Source: Planctomycetota bacterium
Lineage (GTDB): Bacteria; Planctomycetota; J058; J103
Assembly (NCBI GenBank): GCA_026004615.1
Contig: BPJM01000012.1
Location: forward strand, 43,804 to 107,803
Reading direction: 5' to 3'
DNA: 64,000 nucleotides
Under the pieces are notes generated by a model. That model ran no database searches and was not told the DNA's origin. It worked only from the letters and a program-made list of their open reading frames with translations. The translations under genes were made by a program, and so were the position numbers. Below are positions 47,007 to 57,800 of this stretch, in pieces. Position 1 is the first letter of the stretch. Each line of letters opens with the position of its first letter.

Positions 47007-48175
47007 TCAGGGGACGGAGGGCGGTGTGGATAACCTGTGCGCAACCGGGGGCGCGCCGGGGATACCGCCCGGTCGTGCCAGCTCGGCGAACAGCCAGCGC
47101 TGCCGCGGCTCGGAGGCAGCCGCCCCCGGTATCCAGGCCGCTCACCGTCAAGCCGAGCAGCCGCACCCCGCGCCGCGCCGCCTCGGTCCGCTCCAGCAAC
47201 AGGCAGCCCGCCTCGGCGAGGCAGCCCGCCTCGGCGGTCGGGCGCTCGAGCGTCATGCTGCGCGTGACGGTGGTGAAGTCGGGGTAGCGCACCTTGAGCA
47301 CGACCGTGCGGCCGCGCGCGCCCGCCTGCGCGAGCCGCCGGGCGAGGCGCGGTGCCGCCGCGCCGATCCAGGCGCGCATGGCCTCCAGCTCCAGCAGGTC
47401 GCGCGCGAAGGTGTCCTCGTGCCCGAGCGATTTCGCCGGCCGGTCGGGCTCGACCGGCCGCGGATCGAGGCCCTGGCTGCGCTCGAACAGCCACGCCCCT
47501 GACCGCGGGCCCAAGAGCGCCTGCAGCGCCGCTTGGCCGCGCGCGGCCGCTTGCCCGCAGCGCGTGATGCCCAGCGCGGCGAGCCGGGCGGCGGTCACCT
47601 CGCCGACGCCGGGCAGGCGGCGGACCGGCAGGGATTCCATGAAGCGCGCGACCTGCTCGGGCCGGATGACGCTGAGGCCGCCGGGCTTGCGCAGCTCCGA
47701 GGCGATCTTGGCGAGCATCTTGTTCGGCGCCGCGCCGAGCGAGGCGCTGAGCCCCGTGACCTCGCGGACCTGCTGCTGCAGCCGGCGTGCGATCTCGGTC
47801 GCGCTCAGCGCCGCGGCCTGCTTCGTCACATCCAGATAGGCCTCGTCCAGCGAGACCGGCTCGACGATGGGGGTCCACTGTCGCATGAGGGCGCGGATCT
47901 GCTCGGCGACGCGGGTGTAGACCTCGAAGCGCGGCCGCAGGAAGACCGCGTGCGGGCAGAGCCGGCGCGCGCGCGCCGCCGGCATCGCGGAGTGGATCCC
48001 GTAGGCGCGCGCCTCGTAGCTGGCGGTCGCGACCACGCCCCGCCCGCCGGGATCGCCGCCGACCACCACCGGCCGCCCCGCGCAGCGACGGATCGTCCCG
48101 CACCTCGATCGCGGCGTAGAACGCGTCCATGTCGAGGTGCAGCACCTTGCGCTCGAGCAGCGACGGATGCACCAT
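47007..48175 (-). pseudogene. dinB: DNA polymerase IV (DinB), interrupted by two +1 frameshifts
   Basis: A Y-family polymerase for lesion bypass. The N-terminus MVHPSLLERKVLHLDMDAF with catalytic DMDAFYA breaks at a C-run (48076-48079): removing one base joins DPSLRG to RPVVVGGDPGGRGVVATASYEAR. The palm motif SLDEAYLDV, thumb GVGEVTAARL and little-finger domain follow normally. A second break at a C-run (47123-47127) separates LTVSGLDTG from the likely end AASEPRQRWLFAELARPGG, with stop at 47007. Repaired length is about 388 residues. Both breaks are one extra base in G-runs of the coding strand, so an assembly error is likely; otherwise the gene is dead. It is the last gene of the dtd operon, 21 bases after dtd. 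Confidence 0.82.
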
Positions 48176-48196
48176 GCGACCGCAGCGCCTGCGCTC

Positions 48197-48658
48197 TCAG
48201 CCCCTGGCGGCGGCTGCCTCCCGTTCGAGCAGGATGGTCACCGGGCCGTCGGCGAGCATCTCGATCCGCATGTGGGCGCCGAAGCGGCCGCGCGCCACCT
48301 GGCGCCCCAGCCGCGCCGCGAGCAGCTCGCAGAACCGCTCGTACAATCCGGCCGCCAGCGCGGGGGGCGCGGCCTCGACATAGCTCGGGCGGTTGCCGCG
48401 GCTCGCATCCCCATAGAGCGTGAACTGGCTGATCACCAGCGCCTCGCCGCCGATGTCCAACAGCGACAGGTTGTTCCTGTCGTGCTCGTCGGGGAACACC
48501 CGCAGCGCCGCGCACCGGCGCGCCATCCAGTCCAGCTCCGCTTCGCCGTCGGCGGCGCGGAAGGCGGCCAGCAGCACCAGCCCCCGGCCGATGGCGCCGG
48601 TCTCGATCCCCTCCGCCCACACCCGCGCCCGCGCCACCCGCTGCGCGACGACCCGCAT
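48197..48658 (-). CDS. dtd: D-aminoacyl-tRNA deacylase
   Basis: A 153-residue enzyme that removes D-amino acids from tRNA. The start MRVVAQRVARARVWAEG, core VISQFTLYGDASRGNRPSY and C-terminal MRIEMLADGPVTILLE match DTD; the SQFTL motif is intact, and the usual GP-motif region reads ADGPVTI. The ATG at 48658 is 8 bases after the stop of the sugar dehydrogenase gene. Length and fold landmarks are normal. Confidence 0.95.
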   Translation of the reverse strand: MRVVAQRVARARVWAEGIETGAIGRGLVLLAAFRAADGEAELDWMARRCAALRVFPDEHDRNNLSLLDIGGEALVISQFTLYGDASRGNRPSYVEAAPPALAAGLYERFCELLAARLGRQVARGRFGAHMRIEMLADGPVTILLEREAAAARG

Positions 48659-48666
48659 GGCGGCCG

Positions 48667-50001
48667 CTATCTCGCCGCGTCCCCGGCGCGCTCGCGGGAG
48701 CGCTCGCCCTCGCCGGGGGCGGAGCCACCCGCGCGCGCGAACCGGTAGATCCCGCCGGCCAGGCTCACCAGGTAGAGCTCGCCCTGCGCGTCCTCGCCGA
48801 AGCTGCTCCAGCCGACGATCCGCCGGCCCGGATTCAGCAGCTCGGTCCAGTCCCAGTGCTCCTGCACCTGGCCGTCCGTCCAGCGAAAGCTCCGGATGAT
48901 GCCGGTGCAGTAGTCGGCATAGAAGTAGTGGCCCTGCAGCTCGGGCAGCTCCGCGCCGCGGTAGACGAAGCCGCCGGTGATCGAACAGCCGTCGCGCCGC
49001 CCGTATTCCAGCACCGGCATCTGCAGCCGCGCGATGTCGTAGCGCCGGCCCAGCCGGGCATAGCGGTGCATGCCCTCGAACTGGTTCCAGCCGTAGTTGA
49101 CCCCCGCACCCGTGCCGGCCGCCGTCACGTGGACCTCCTCGTAACGGTCCTGTCCGACATCGGCGATGTAGAGATCGCCCGTCTTGCGGTCGAAGCTGTA
49201 CCGCCACGGGTTGCGCAGCCCGATCGCCCAGACCTCCGGCCGGCCGCCCCGGCCGTCGGCCCAGGGGTTGTCCTCCGGGATGGCATACGGGCGCGTGCCG
49301 CTCTGCCGGTCCACATCGATCCGCAGCATCGCCCCGAGCAGGGTCTCGGGATCCTGACCATGGTTGTGGGGATCGCCGCGCCAGCCTCCATCGCCCAGTC
49401 CGATGTACAGGTAGCCGTCCGGCCCGAAGCACAGGTGCCCGCCGTTGTGGTTGGCGAACGGCTGCTCGACCCGCAGCAGCAGCCGTTCGCTCGCCGGATC
49501 GGCGCGGTCGGGATCGGTCTCGCTGGCGCGCATCTCGATCACCCGCGTATCGCCCTCACGGTCGGTGAAGTTGAGGAAGAAGCGGCGGTTTTCCGCGTAG
49601 CGCGGGTGGAACGCCATGCCGAGCAACCCCTGTTCCAGGTGCCGCTCGGCGAGCCGCCCCGACAGATCGACGAACGGCTGCTCGAGCAGCCGCCGCTCGC
49701 GCACGATCCGGACCTTGCCGGTCTTCTCGACCACGAACAGCCGCTGGTGATCGCCCGGCGGCGCGAGCACCAGCACGGGCTGCTCGGCGCGCACCACGAG
49801 CTGGAGCCTCACCACGCGCCGCTCGGGCGGTGGCGGCACGGGCGCCGCCGTGCGCACCGGTTCGTCCGCCCGCGGCCCGAAGCGCACCAGCGCCCACACA
49901 GCCGCCCCGAGCACCGCGAAGACCGCCGCGCGCACTGCCCAGCGCAGGCCGGTGCTGTTGCGCACGGTGGCTGTCTCGCCTCCGCACTCTGCCTCACGCA
50001 T
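48667..50001 (-). CDS. PQQ-type sugar (glucose/sorbosone) dehydrogenase-like protein, membrane-anchored
   Basis: A 444-residue beta-propeller protein of the GSDH family. A signal anchor (AVRAAVFAVLGAAVWALVRF) puts the propeller in the periplasm. Typical segments are EQGLLGMAFHPRYAENRRFF, HNGGHLCFGPDGYLYIGLGD, GLRNPWRYSFDRKTGDLYIA and GVNYGWNQFEG. Members oxidise sugars with PQQ or act as sugar-binding or hedgehog-interacting-like proteins; no PQQ genes are in the window. The ATG at 50001 overlaps the hydratase stop by 8 bases; a GTG 13 codons in is an alternative start. It is cotranscribed with the hydratase gene upstream and dtd-dinB downstream. Confidence 0.9.
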   Translation of the reverse strand: MREAECGGETATVRNSTGLRWAVRAAVFAVLGAAVWALVRFGPRADEPVRTAAPVPPPPERRVVRLQLVVRAEQPVLVLAPPGDHQRLFVVEKTGKVRIVRERRLLEQPFVDLSGRLAERHLEQGLLGMAFHPRYAENRRFFLNFTDREGDTRVIEMRASETDPDRADPASERLLLRVEQPFANHNGGHLCFGPDGYLYIGLGDGGWRGDPHNHGQDPETLLGAMLRIDVDRQSGTRPYAIPEDNPWADGRGGRPEVWAIGLRNPWRYSFDRKTGDLYIADVGQDRYEEVHVTAAGTGAGVNYGWNQFEGMHRYARLGRRYDIARLQMPVLEYGRRDGCSITGGFVYRGAELPELQGHYFYADYCTGIIRSFRWTDGQVQEHWDWTELLNPGRRIVGWSSFGEDAQGELYLVSLAGGIYRFARAGGSAPGEGERSRERAGDAAR

Positions 50002-50764
50002 CGCGAAACGCGGGGCTGCGCTTCTCGATGAAGGCGCGCACGCCCTCCACGGCGTCGTGCGTGCGCATGAGGTCTTCCAGGTAGCGCCGCTCCAGCTCCG
50101 GTAGCTCCTGGGCGAGGGCGCGTCGCCGGCCGCCGCGCGCCGCCCACACCGCGAAGCGCAGCGCCGCCGCGCTCTTGTCGAAGAGGTGGTGCTCCGCCCA
50201 GGCGAGCGCGGCTGCTTCCGGGTCGTCGTCGACCTCCTCGATCAGGCCCAGCTCGCAGGCGTTGCGGGCCGCCAGCGCATGGCCGCTCACCAGCAGGCGT
50301 GCCGCCTGCGCCTCTCCCACCCGCAGCCCGAGCAGCGCGCTCGCCGCCGGTGCGAACACCCCGAGCTTGATCTCCGGCAGCCCCAGCTCGGCGCGCGAGG
50401 AGGCGACGATGCGGTCGCAGGCCAGCGCCAGCTCCAGTCCCCCGCCCAGACACCGCCCGCGCACGCAGGCGACGGTGAAGGCCGGGGCCTGCACCAGCTT
50501 GCGCACCACGTCGTGCATGGCGGCGAGCAGCTCCGCCACCCGCTCCGGGGTGTGCTCGTGGACCGAGGCGCCGTAGCTGAAGTGATCGCCCTCCGCCCCC
50601 AGGGTGATCAGCCGCAGCTGCGGGGCGGAGGCGTGCTCGTCCAGCGCGCGGGCGATCGCCCGGAGCATCGCGCTGTCGAGCACGTTGCCGGGCGGCTGGT
50701 GGAGCCGCAGTCCGAGGCGGCGGCCCTCGTGGGTGTGCTCGACCAGCAGCCGGTCGGCCGGCAT
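49994..50764 (-). CDS. Enoyl-CoA hydratase/isomerase, cyclohexadienecarbonyl-CoA hydratase-like
   Basis: A 256-residue crotonase-fold protein. PPGNVLDSAML, the oxyanion segment EGDHFSYGASVHEHTPERV and CVRGRCLGGGLELALACDRI match the crotonase family; the HFSxGASVxEH variant and the order LPEIKLGVFAPAAS resemble enzymes annotated as cyclohexa-1,5-diene-1-carbonyl-CoA hydratase (benzoyl-CoA degradation). No benzoyl-CoA reductase genes are present, so that substrate is not supported by context. It is the first gene of a minus-strand unit with sugar dehydrogenase, dtd and dinB, and divergent from rsmE. Confidence 0.88.
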   Translation of the reverse strand: MPADRLLVEHTHEGRRLGLRLHQPPGNVLDSAMLRAIARALDEHASAPQLRLITLGAEGDHFSYGASVHEHTPERVAELLAAMHDVVRKLVQAPAFTVACVRGRCLGGGLELALACDRIVASSRAELGLPEIKLGVFAPAASALLGLRVGEAQAARLLVSGHALAARNACELGLIEEVDDDPEAAALAWAEHHLFDKSAAALRFAVWAARGGRRRALAQELPELERRYLEDLMRTHDAVEGVRAFIEKRSPAFRDA

Positions 50765-50934
50765 GGCACCTCCTCCCGCGCTCGCCGGCGGCGCCGCGCG
50801 CCGCCGCGCTCGGTGCCACGCTAGCCCGAGCCGGCGCGCGCGTCAATGCGCGGCGGCACCAGCGGCGAGCAGGGGCGGCGGCTGGAGGCTGGCCAGCGCG
50901 CGCGTTCGGGCCTACCATGGACGGCACCACGGAG

Positions 50935-51834
50935 ATGAACCTGATCCTTTTGCGTCCGGAGGAGGTGGCGCCCGACGGCACGGTCGCGCTCGGCGGCCGG
51001 CGCGCGCGCCACATCCTGGAGGTGCTGCGCGCCGCCCCGGGGCGGGTGCTGCGCGCCGGGGTGCTCGGCGGGCCGCAGGCCAGGGCCATCGTGACCGGGC
51101 TGGAGCCGGGCGGGCGGGTGCGGCTGCGGCTGGAGTTCGATGGCGAGCCGTTCGCAGCGGCAGCGCCGCGCCTGCCCGAGCCGCCGCCGCCGGTGGATCT
51201 GTTGCTCGCGGTGCCGCGCCCGCGCGTGCTGGAGCGCGTGCTGGCGGAGGCGGCGGCCTTCGGGGTCGGCCGGGTGTGGCTGGTGCGCACCTGGCGGGTC
51301 GAGCGGAGCTACCTCGCCTCGCGCGTGCTCGCGCCCGAGCGGCTCCAGGCGGCGCTGGTGCGCGGACTGGAGCAGGCCGGTACGACCGCGCTGCCCCAGG
51401 TGCGGGTGTTCCCGCGCTTCCGCCCCTTCGTCGAGGACGAGCTGCCGCGGCTGTGCGAGCCGGGGATGCGATTGCTCCTGGCCGAGCCGCGCGCGCCGCG
51501 CCAGCTCCGCGAGCTGGGCCTGGAGCGGCATACCGGGCGGGTGCTGCTCGCGGTCGGTCCCGAGGGGGGCTGGCTGCCCTGGGAGATCGCATGCCTGGAG
51601 CAAGCCGGCTTCGAGCCATTCGCGAGCGGGCGGCGCGTGCTGCGCGTGGAGAGCGCGGTGGTGGCGCTCCTGGCGCAGCTGGCCGTGCTGCTGCCCCCGC
51701 CACCGGGTGCGGCCGCAGGCGCCGCCGAGGCGCGTGGCCGGAGCGCGCGCCCGGCCGGGGCGGAGGGGCTGGTGTCCGCCCCCGAGCCGCTCAGTCCTCC
51801 GCCGCCTCCGGCCGCGGGCGGATCGGCCCGGTGA
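50935..51834 (+). CDS. rsmE: 16S rRNA m3U1498 methyltransferase RsmE
   Basis: A 299-residue SPOUT methyltransferase modifying U1498 of 16S rRNA. The start [15 protein letters not shown], substrate-binding [34 protein letters not shown] and the knotted SAM site [20 protein letters not shown] and [15 protein letters not shown] match RsmE. The C-terminus has a 45-residue Pro/Ala-rich extension overlapping a convergent lipoprotein gene by 44 bases. The ATG at 50935 is family-like; one six codons upstream (50917) is also possible, and neither has a good ribosome site. Confidence 0.93.
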   Translation: MNLILLRPEEVAPDGTVALGGRRARHILEVLRAAPGRVLRAGVLGGPQARAIVTGLEPGGRVRLRLEFDGEPFAAAAPRLPEPPPPVDLLLAVPRPRVLERVLAEAAAFGVGRVWLVRTWRVERSYLASRVLAPERLQAALVRGLEQAGTTALPQVRVFPRFRPFVEDELPRLCEPGMRLLLAEPRAPRQLRELGLERHTGRVLLAVGPEGGWLPWEIACLEQAGFEPFASGRRVLRVESAVVALLAQLAVLLPPPPGAAAGAAEARGRSARPAGAEGLVSAPEPLSPPPPPAAGGSAR

Positions 51835-52237
51835 GGCGGACCTCGACCGGGTAGCCCTCCAGCTCTGCGGGCAGCAGCCGGCTCAGCTCCGGGGTGAGCT
51901 CCTCGACCATCACCCGGATGCAGGGCCTGCCGTCGCACCGCGCCTGGGCGGTACCCACCACCCCGGGCAGCGCCATGAGCGCCGGGGTGTGCTCGGCCAG
52001 CACCTGGGCGATCGGGCGGGACGGCGGCATGGGCGGCGCCTCGTCTTCGCGCCGAGCGGTGCCGGCCGCCGCGGCGGCCGGCTCGGCGGCTGTTGGCCCG
52101 CGCGAGGGCTCCGCCGCCGCGCCGCTCGGGCCCGGGGCCGGTCGGGCCGCCGGGCCGGCCCGCTCGCCGCAACCGGCCGCGGCTGCGCCGAGCACAGCTG
52201 CGAGCGCGACCGCTCGCACCGCCTCGCTCGCCTGCAC
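51791..52237 (-). CDS. Small lipoprotein with a module shared with the divergent protease
   Basis: A 148-residue lipoprotein. The GTG at 52237 has GAGG 6 bases upstream, and the signal peptide ends LGAAAAGC. After an Ala/Pro-rich linker, the C-terminal 70 residues ([45 protein letters not shown]) form a compact module. The same module, by eye, occurs in the neighbouring protease as [20 protein letters not shown] to [11 protein letters not shown] know this pattern from exported trypsin-like proteins of soil bacteria, where it precedes the protease domain, but not its function. A two-cysteine pair (RCDGRPC) may form a disulfide. Confidence 0.7.
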   Translation of the reverse strand: MQASEAVRAVALAAVLGAAAAGCGERAGPAARPAPGPSGAAAEPSRGPTAAEPAAAAAGTARREDEAPPMPPSRPIAQVLAEHTPALMALPGVVGTAQARCDGRPCIRVMVEELTPELSRLLPAELEGYPVEVRLTGPIRPRPEAAED

Positions 52238-52510
52238 CGGATACCTCGCGACGGGGTTGACCGCAGCTCCTCGCCGGCCAGTATACGGCCAGGCCCCGAG
52301 CGCTGCACGCGTGCGAGCAGTGCGCGCCGCGCCGCGCTGGGAGCAGCTCGCTGCCACAGCTGGGGGCTAGGGGGTTGTCCTGCCGGCCCGGCGACGCTAC
52401 ACTCGGGCCGCTCGGGCAAACTGCCGATGGGGACGCGGGCGCCCCGCGCGCAGCCGAGCGCTTCTCTCCTCGCCTTGCGGGGCACTTCGCCGGCCGTCAA
52501 CAGGGGGGGG

Positions 52511-54484
52511 ATGATCATGCGAACACGCCATGGCAGCATGGCGGGTCTGGGGTTGCTCGGCGCGCTCGCGCTGGCGCTCGCAGCGGGGCCCTGGCGCGCG
52601 CCGGCTGCGGCGCCCGCGGGCGAACAGGCGCGCGCGCCCGCCCTCGCAGGGCTCGAGCACCAGCGGAGCCGGGGCCAGGACGCGCGAGCGGACGCGCGCG
52701 GCCAGCCGGCGGGCGCCGCCAGCAGCAGCACCGCCGCCTCGCCCGGGCCGCTGCTGGCCGAGGGCGGCGCACCCGCGCCGGCCGGTATCGGCGTGGCCGC
52801 GCCGGGCGCGCCGCCGGCCGCCGGTCCGGCTGGCGGCGCTGCCGGGCTCCGGGCGCGGTCCCGGCCCGCCTGGCCGCGCACCCTGCCCGGCCGCCCGCTG
52901 GAGCGGGAGCGGATCGCGGAGATCTATGGCCCGGCGCCGCTGGTGGCGAGCCACCCGCGCGTCGCGCCGGTGATCGCGGTCCAGCAGCGCCACACCCCCC
53001 GGCTCATGGCGCAGCCGGAGGTGATCGGCACCGCGGTGGGGCTCGATGCGAGCGGGCAGATCGGCGTGGTGGTCTATGCGCGCGCGCTGCTCGGGGCCGA
53101 GCTGCCGGCCTACCTCGAGGGCGTGCCGGTGATCGTCTGGCAGCGCGACGACATCTACGCCCTCGGCCGCGCGGGCACGCGCCTGGCGAAGGCTCGGGCC
53201 GAGAGCACCGACCCCACCCAGCGCTGCGATCGGCCGGTGCCGATCGGGGTCTCGACCGGCCATCCCGACATCACCGCCGGCACGATCGGCGCGCGCGTGA
53301 CCGACGGCACGCGCGTGTTCGCCCTCAGCAACAACCACGTCTACGCCGATGAGAACCGCGCCTCGCTCGGCGATCCGGCGCTCCAGCCCGGCCCCTTCGA
53401 CGGCGGCCAGAGCCCGCAGGACGACATCGGATGGCTGTTCGACTACGAGCCGATCGTCTTCGGCGGCCCACCGTTCAGCGGGCGGAACAAGATCGACGCG
53501 GCGATCGCGGAATCCTCGAGCAGCCTGCTCGCGGTCGCCACGCCCGCCGATGGGTATGGGGTGCCGGGCACCGTGCCCGTCGATCCCGCGCTCACGCTCC
53601 GGGTCCAGAAGTACGGCCGCACGACCGCGTTGACGTTCGGGGAGATCACGGCGATCAACGCCACCGTGGTGGTCCAGTACGACAGCGGGCGCGCCTCGTT
53701 CAGCGAGCAGATCGTCATCGAGCCTGGCAGTTTCAGTGCCGGCGGGGACTCGGGCTCGCTGATCGTGACCGCCGACCAGGCGCGCCAGCCGGTGGGGCTT
53801 CTGTTTGCGGGCAGCTCCACCGACACCATCGCCAATCCGATCGGGCGCGTGCTCGAGCGCTTCGGGGTCGCGATCGACGATCGCGACGAGCCGCCGCCGG
53901 CGCTGAGCTCGATCGAGGTCAGCCCCGTGAGCGCCGAGATCGCCAAGGGCCAGACGCAGCAGTTCACCGCGACCGGTATCTACAGCGACGGCAGCACCGC
54001 CGACCTGACGGGGCAGGCCACCTGGAGCAGCTCGGATGAGAGCGTGGCGACGGTCGATGCCAGCGGTCTGGCCACCGGGGTGGCGGCGGGCACGGCTGCG
54101 ATCACGGCCGCGGTGCAGGGGCTGGCGGATTCCGCCTCGCTGACCGTGACCGATCCGGACGCGGCGGCCACGGTCCGGGTGGCGAACATCGCGTACGCGA
54201 CCACCGGTGGTCGCAACAACAAGCGGCACCTGTCGGTGACGGTGAAGCTGGTGGACCATAGCGGAACTCCGGTCGCCGGCGCTTCGGTGACGGTCCGGAT
54301 CGATCACGACGGCGGCAGCAGCCGCACCGGCACCGGCACCACCGGCACGGACGGCACCGTGACGTTCGTCTGGAACAACGCGCCGGCCGGCTGCTACGTG
54401 ACCACGGTCACCGATGTGAGCGCCGCGGGGTCGAGCTGGGATCCGAACGATCCGGCCAATACCTCGGCGCCGTTCTGCAAGTAG
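52511..54484 (+). CDS. Exported trypsin-like serine protease with Big_2-type domain
   Basis: A 657-residue secreted protein. The signal peptide ([15 protein letters not shown]) is followed by an Ala/Pro/Gly-rich stretch, then a roughly 60-residue module shared with the divergent lipoprotein. The protease domain has the triad candidates His in [13 protein letters not shown], Asp in [10 protein letters not shown] and Ser in [12 protein letters not shown] Big_2 Ig-like domain ([20 protein letters not shown] to ASLTVTD) and a second Ig-like domain ([20 protein letters not shown]) end the protein at FCK. It probably cleaves or binds proteins at the surface. The start is the ATG at 52511 after a G-run; an ATG two codons later is equally possible. 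Confidence 0.88.
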   Translation: MIMRTRHGSMAGLGLLGALALALAAGPWRAPAAAPAGEQARAPALAGLEHQRSRGQDARADARGQPAGAASSSTAASPGPLLAEGGAPAPAGIGVAAPGAPPAAGPAGGAAGLRARSRPAWPRTLPGRPLERERIAEIYGPAPLVASHPRVAPVIAVQQRHTPRLMAQPEVIGTAVGLDASGQIGVVVYARALLGAELPAYLEGVPVIVWQRDDIYALGRAGTRLAKARAESTDPTQRCDRPVPIGVSTGHPDITAGTIGARVTDGTRVFALSNNHVYADENRASLGDPALQPGPFDGGQSPQDDIGWLFDYEPIVFGGPPFSGRNKIDAAIAESSSSLLAVATPADGYGVPGTVPVDPALTLRVQKYGRTTALTFGEITAINATVVVQYDSGRASFSEQIVIEPGSFSAGGDSGSLIVTADQARQPVGLLFAGSSTDTIANPIGRVLERFGVAIDDRDEPPPALSSIEVSPVSAEIAKGQTQQFTATGIYSDGSTADLTGQATWSSSDESVATVDASGLATGVAAGTAAITAAVQGLADSASLTVTDPDAAATVRVANIAYATTGGRNNKRHLSVTVKLVDHSGTPVAGASVTVRIDHDGGSSRTGTGTTGTDGTVTFVWNNAPAGCYVTTVTDVSAAGSSWDPNDPANTSAPFCK

Positions 54485-54839
54485 TCCGGCCGCGCACGCG
54501 CCTCGGCCTCGGCCTGGCGCCGAGGCCGGGGCGCGCGCCACCGGCCGCCCGCCGCTGCGCCGCCGGCTGGCGCCGTCGCGCTTGGGGCTCGTCTCTTTCC
54601 GCGCTTGCGTCTCAGGGTTCTCGCCGAGACGTTCGCCGGCCGAACGGCCCGGCTCCAGCCGCGCCGCGGCCGGGGGAAGTCCGTCTGGCTTGCAGGTCCA
54701 GCGATTGCGGTCTTAAAAGACGTGCCGCGGCTGGTGCGCCGCCAGGCGCGCGCGGGGCTCGGCTCTGGATTCGGGCGGACGCAGCAGGTAGACTCGCGCG
54801 CTTCTGCGGCAAGGGAGTCCTGGGGCGGGAGCGCGGGGT
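54485..54839. other. 355-base gap between protease and giant lipoprotein
   Basis: Holds a strong hairpin just after the protease stop. Further on are the A+T-richer TCTTAAAAGA (54712-54721) and TAGACT (54788-54793), which could belong to a promoter of the next gene. No open frame has a ribosome site or plausible composition. Confidence 0.45.
54497..54535 (+). terminator. Long hairpin after the protease gene
   Basis: Arms 54497-54512 and 54520-54535 pair over 16 positions (one G-U pair) around a 7-base loop, 13 bases after the stop codon. There is no T-run. Confidence 0.55.
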
Positions 54840-57800
54840 ATGGCGGAGCGCGGCAGGGTGGCCGGGCGGCGCGGGCGGGCGTGGTGGCTGGCGCTGGGCG
54901 GAGCGGTGGCGCTCGCGGTGGCGCTCCCGCTCGGCGGCTGCCAGGACGACGGCACCTGGCACGGCCAGAGCGCGGAGGGCGGGCTGGTCTCCGGGCTCGC
55001 CCGGCAGCTGCGGCTCGGCGAGGCGGTCTACCGCATGGTGCGGGCGCGGCTCGCCGCCGATCCGGACCCGGCGCGCGCCGCCGCGCGGCTGGCGGCGCTC
55101 GAGGCGCGCCGGGCGGAGCTCGTCGCCGCGGTCGACACGATCCTGACCCCCGCCTCGCTCGAGCACCTGGGACCGACGCTGGCCGGCGTGGTCGCGCTGG
55201 TCGACGACGGCACCCTGCCCGCGCTCGCGGCCGAGCTGGCCGCGTTGCTCGAGGAGCTCGTGCACGAGCCCGGGCATGCCACCGTGCGCGCGTTGCTGGC
55301 GGTGGGGCAGGCGCGCGGCGTGCTGCAGGGCCGGGGGGCGCTCGTGCTGCTCGGGCAGCTGCTCGCGCAGCCCGAGCTGGAGGACGCCTCGCGGGCGCTG
55401 GCCGAGCTGATCCGGAGCAACGACGGCCGCGACGAGCAGGGACGGCCCAATGGGGAGCCGGACCTGGTGGCGGAGCTGTCGCACGCGCTGGCGGCGGTGC
55501 TGGAGCGCGCGGCGCAGCCGCCGGCGGCCGGCGCGCCGCCGGGGCTGCTGAGCGGGCTGGGCTCGGAGCTGCTCCGGCTCGCCCCGCCGCGCGATCCCTC
55601 CGCCTTCGGGGCGCCGGCCTGGGTGGTGCGCGCCGACCGGCACGGCAACCCGCAGGTCGCGACCGATCCCGCCCGCGGCACGCTCTATCCGCCATTCGTC
55701 GACCGCGATGGCGACGGCGCGGCCGACGTCGACGCCGAGGGCCGGCCGGTGGACGCCGCCGGCCAGCCGCTGGCGATCGAGCCGTTCGGCACCCCGGGCG
55801 CACCCGGCCGGGACGGCTGGGGCCGGGCGCTGGCGCCCGATGGCCGGCCGCTGTTCGTCTACCTCGACGCCAAGCAGACGCTGCTCTCGCACCTGCTGCA
55901 GCTGCTGGCGGAGGGGCTGCGCCGCGGCGTGCACCTGCAGGTGGTGGATGTGCTCGAGGCCGCACTCGGCCCGCGGCTCGCGCACGACGGCGGCACTCCG
56001 GCCGATCCGAGCGACGACTGGCGCGGGTTTGCAGGCGACAGCCCCGCTGCCGATCTGATCTGGGGCGCGCTGGCGCTGCTGGAGCAGCCCCAGGCCCCGG
56101 CGCTGCTGCGCGCGCTGGCGGCGAGCGCGCAGGCGGAGCCGGCGCTGACCGAGCGGGTGCTGGTGGAGCTGGGCCGCTTCGTCGAGCATCTGCGGCCGCT
56201 GGTGCTGCGCGCGAGCCCGGCGGCCGCCCCCAGCGCGCAGGGCCGGCAGCTCGCCGATCGGCTGCTGTGGCTCGCCGGCCGGCTCATGCACGCCGGGGCC
56301 GGCCCGGGGCGGCGTTCGACCGGGCGCGTGCTGGTGGACGTGCTGGCGCAGCTCGGCCACACGGGCCGGCAGCTGCCCGCCCAGCTCGCGCTGCTGCTGC
56401 GCTACCGCAAGCTCGAGCTCGATGCGGCCGGCAACGCGGGGCCGGGCTCGGAGCTCGTTGACCGCGCCGCCCCGCCGGGCGTAGCGGGCAGCGGGGCGGA
56501 CAACCGCTCGGTGCTGCAGCAGCTGCTCGAGCTGCTGGTGCGCGCCGATGGCTGCCATGTCTTCGGGCGGCCGCTCTCCGAGATGGTGCTCGAGCTGATG
56601 GCGGGCCGCTCCGTGGGCACCGTGCACACGTTGATCGGGCTGTTGCAGAACCCGCTCGCGCGCGCACTCGCCGATGCGGCCTGTCCCGGCATGGGGGCGG
56701 ATCTGGGCGCGCTCGAGGCGCTGCGCGCCTCCGGGGCGCTGGGGGCGCTGTTGCCGCTTGCGCGTGCGTTCGTCGAGCAGGACCAGACGCGGCTCTTGGT
56801 GGAGCTGCTCGCCGCGCTGGCGCAGGACTACGAGCTCGTGGTGCGTCCCGCCGAGGTCGAGCTGGCGGACGCGCTCGCCTCCGGGGCGCCGGCGGCGCTG
56901 TTCGACCTGGTGGAGCTGCTGGCAGTGGGCCGCAACGGCCAGCCGGTCGTGGATCCGCTCACGGGCGAGCGGGTGCTCGATGTGCTGGCCGATGGGTTCG
57001 CCGAGCTGGTGGACCACCCGCCGGGCGGGCTCGCCGGCCCGCGCGGGATGCGGGTGCCGAGCCGGCTCCACCTGGTGCTGGAGCCGCTCCGCCGCACGGA
57101 GGACGCGCTGGCCGCACAGGGCAGTGCCCCGATCGTGACGGCGCTGCTCTACAGCCTCACCGACCTGCTCGTGGAGCGGCGCTGGAACGATGCCGGCACG
57201 CCGGCCGACCCGGCGGATGACTTCGAGGAGCTGGCGAATCCGAGCGTGCTGCCGGTGCTGCTCGAGGCGCTGGAGCGGCTCGCCGACAACCTGCCGGCGG
57301 GGGCGGCGGAGCGGGCGGCGCGGCTGGGGGCGCTCAGGGCCGAGGCGCAGGCCTGGCTCCGCTCGCGCGAGGCGGCGGCCTTGTTCGACCTCGCGCTCGC
57401 GTTGCGCCACGCGCAGGCCGCCGAGGTGTTCCGGCTCGCGACCATCCGGTTGCTCACTCCGGAGCCGCTCGCGGCGGATGACGCATTCGGCGCGCTGCTG
57501 CGCGTGGGAGCGCCGCTGTTGGAGCAGGACCTCGATCCGGTCCCCCTCCGGCAGCTGGCGGGCTTTCTGAGCCGGCAGGCCGCGCCGCCTTCGAGCCGCC
57601 TGCTGCGGCTGCTGGAGGGCAGCAGCCGGCTGCTCGTCGCGGACCGCGGGCGGCTGCTGGTGCAGCTGCTGCGCAACGCGCTGCTGCCGGCGCCGGCGGG
57701 CTCCCCGCTCGGCCAGCTGGCGGCTGCCGGCGCGGCGGGCGGTCCGCTTCCGCTCGAGACCCTGGCCCGGGTGCTGGCCGAGGTCCGCGCCGCTGGCGGC

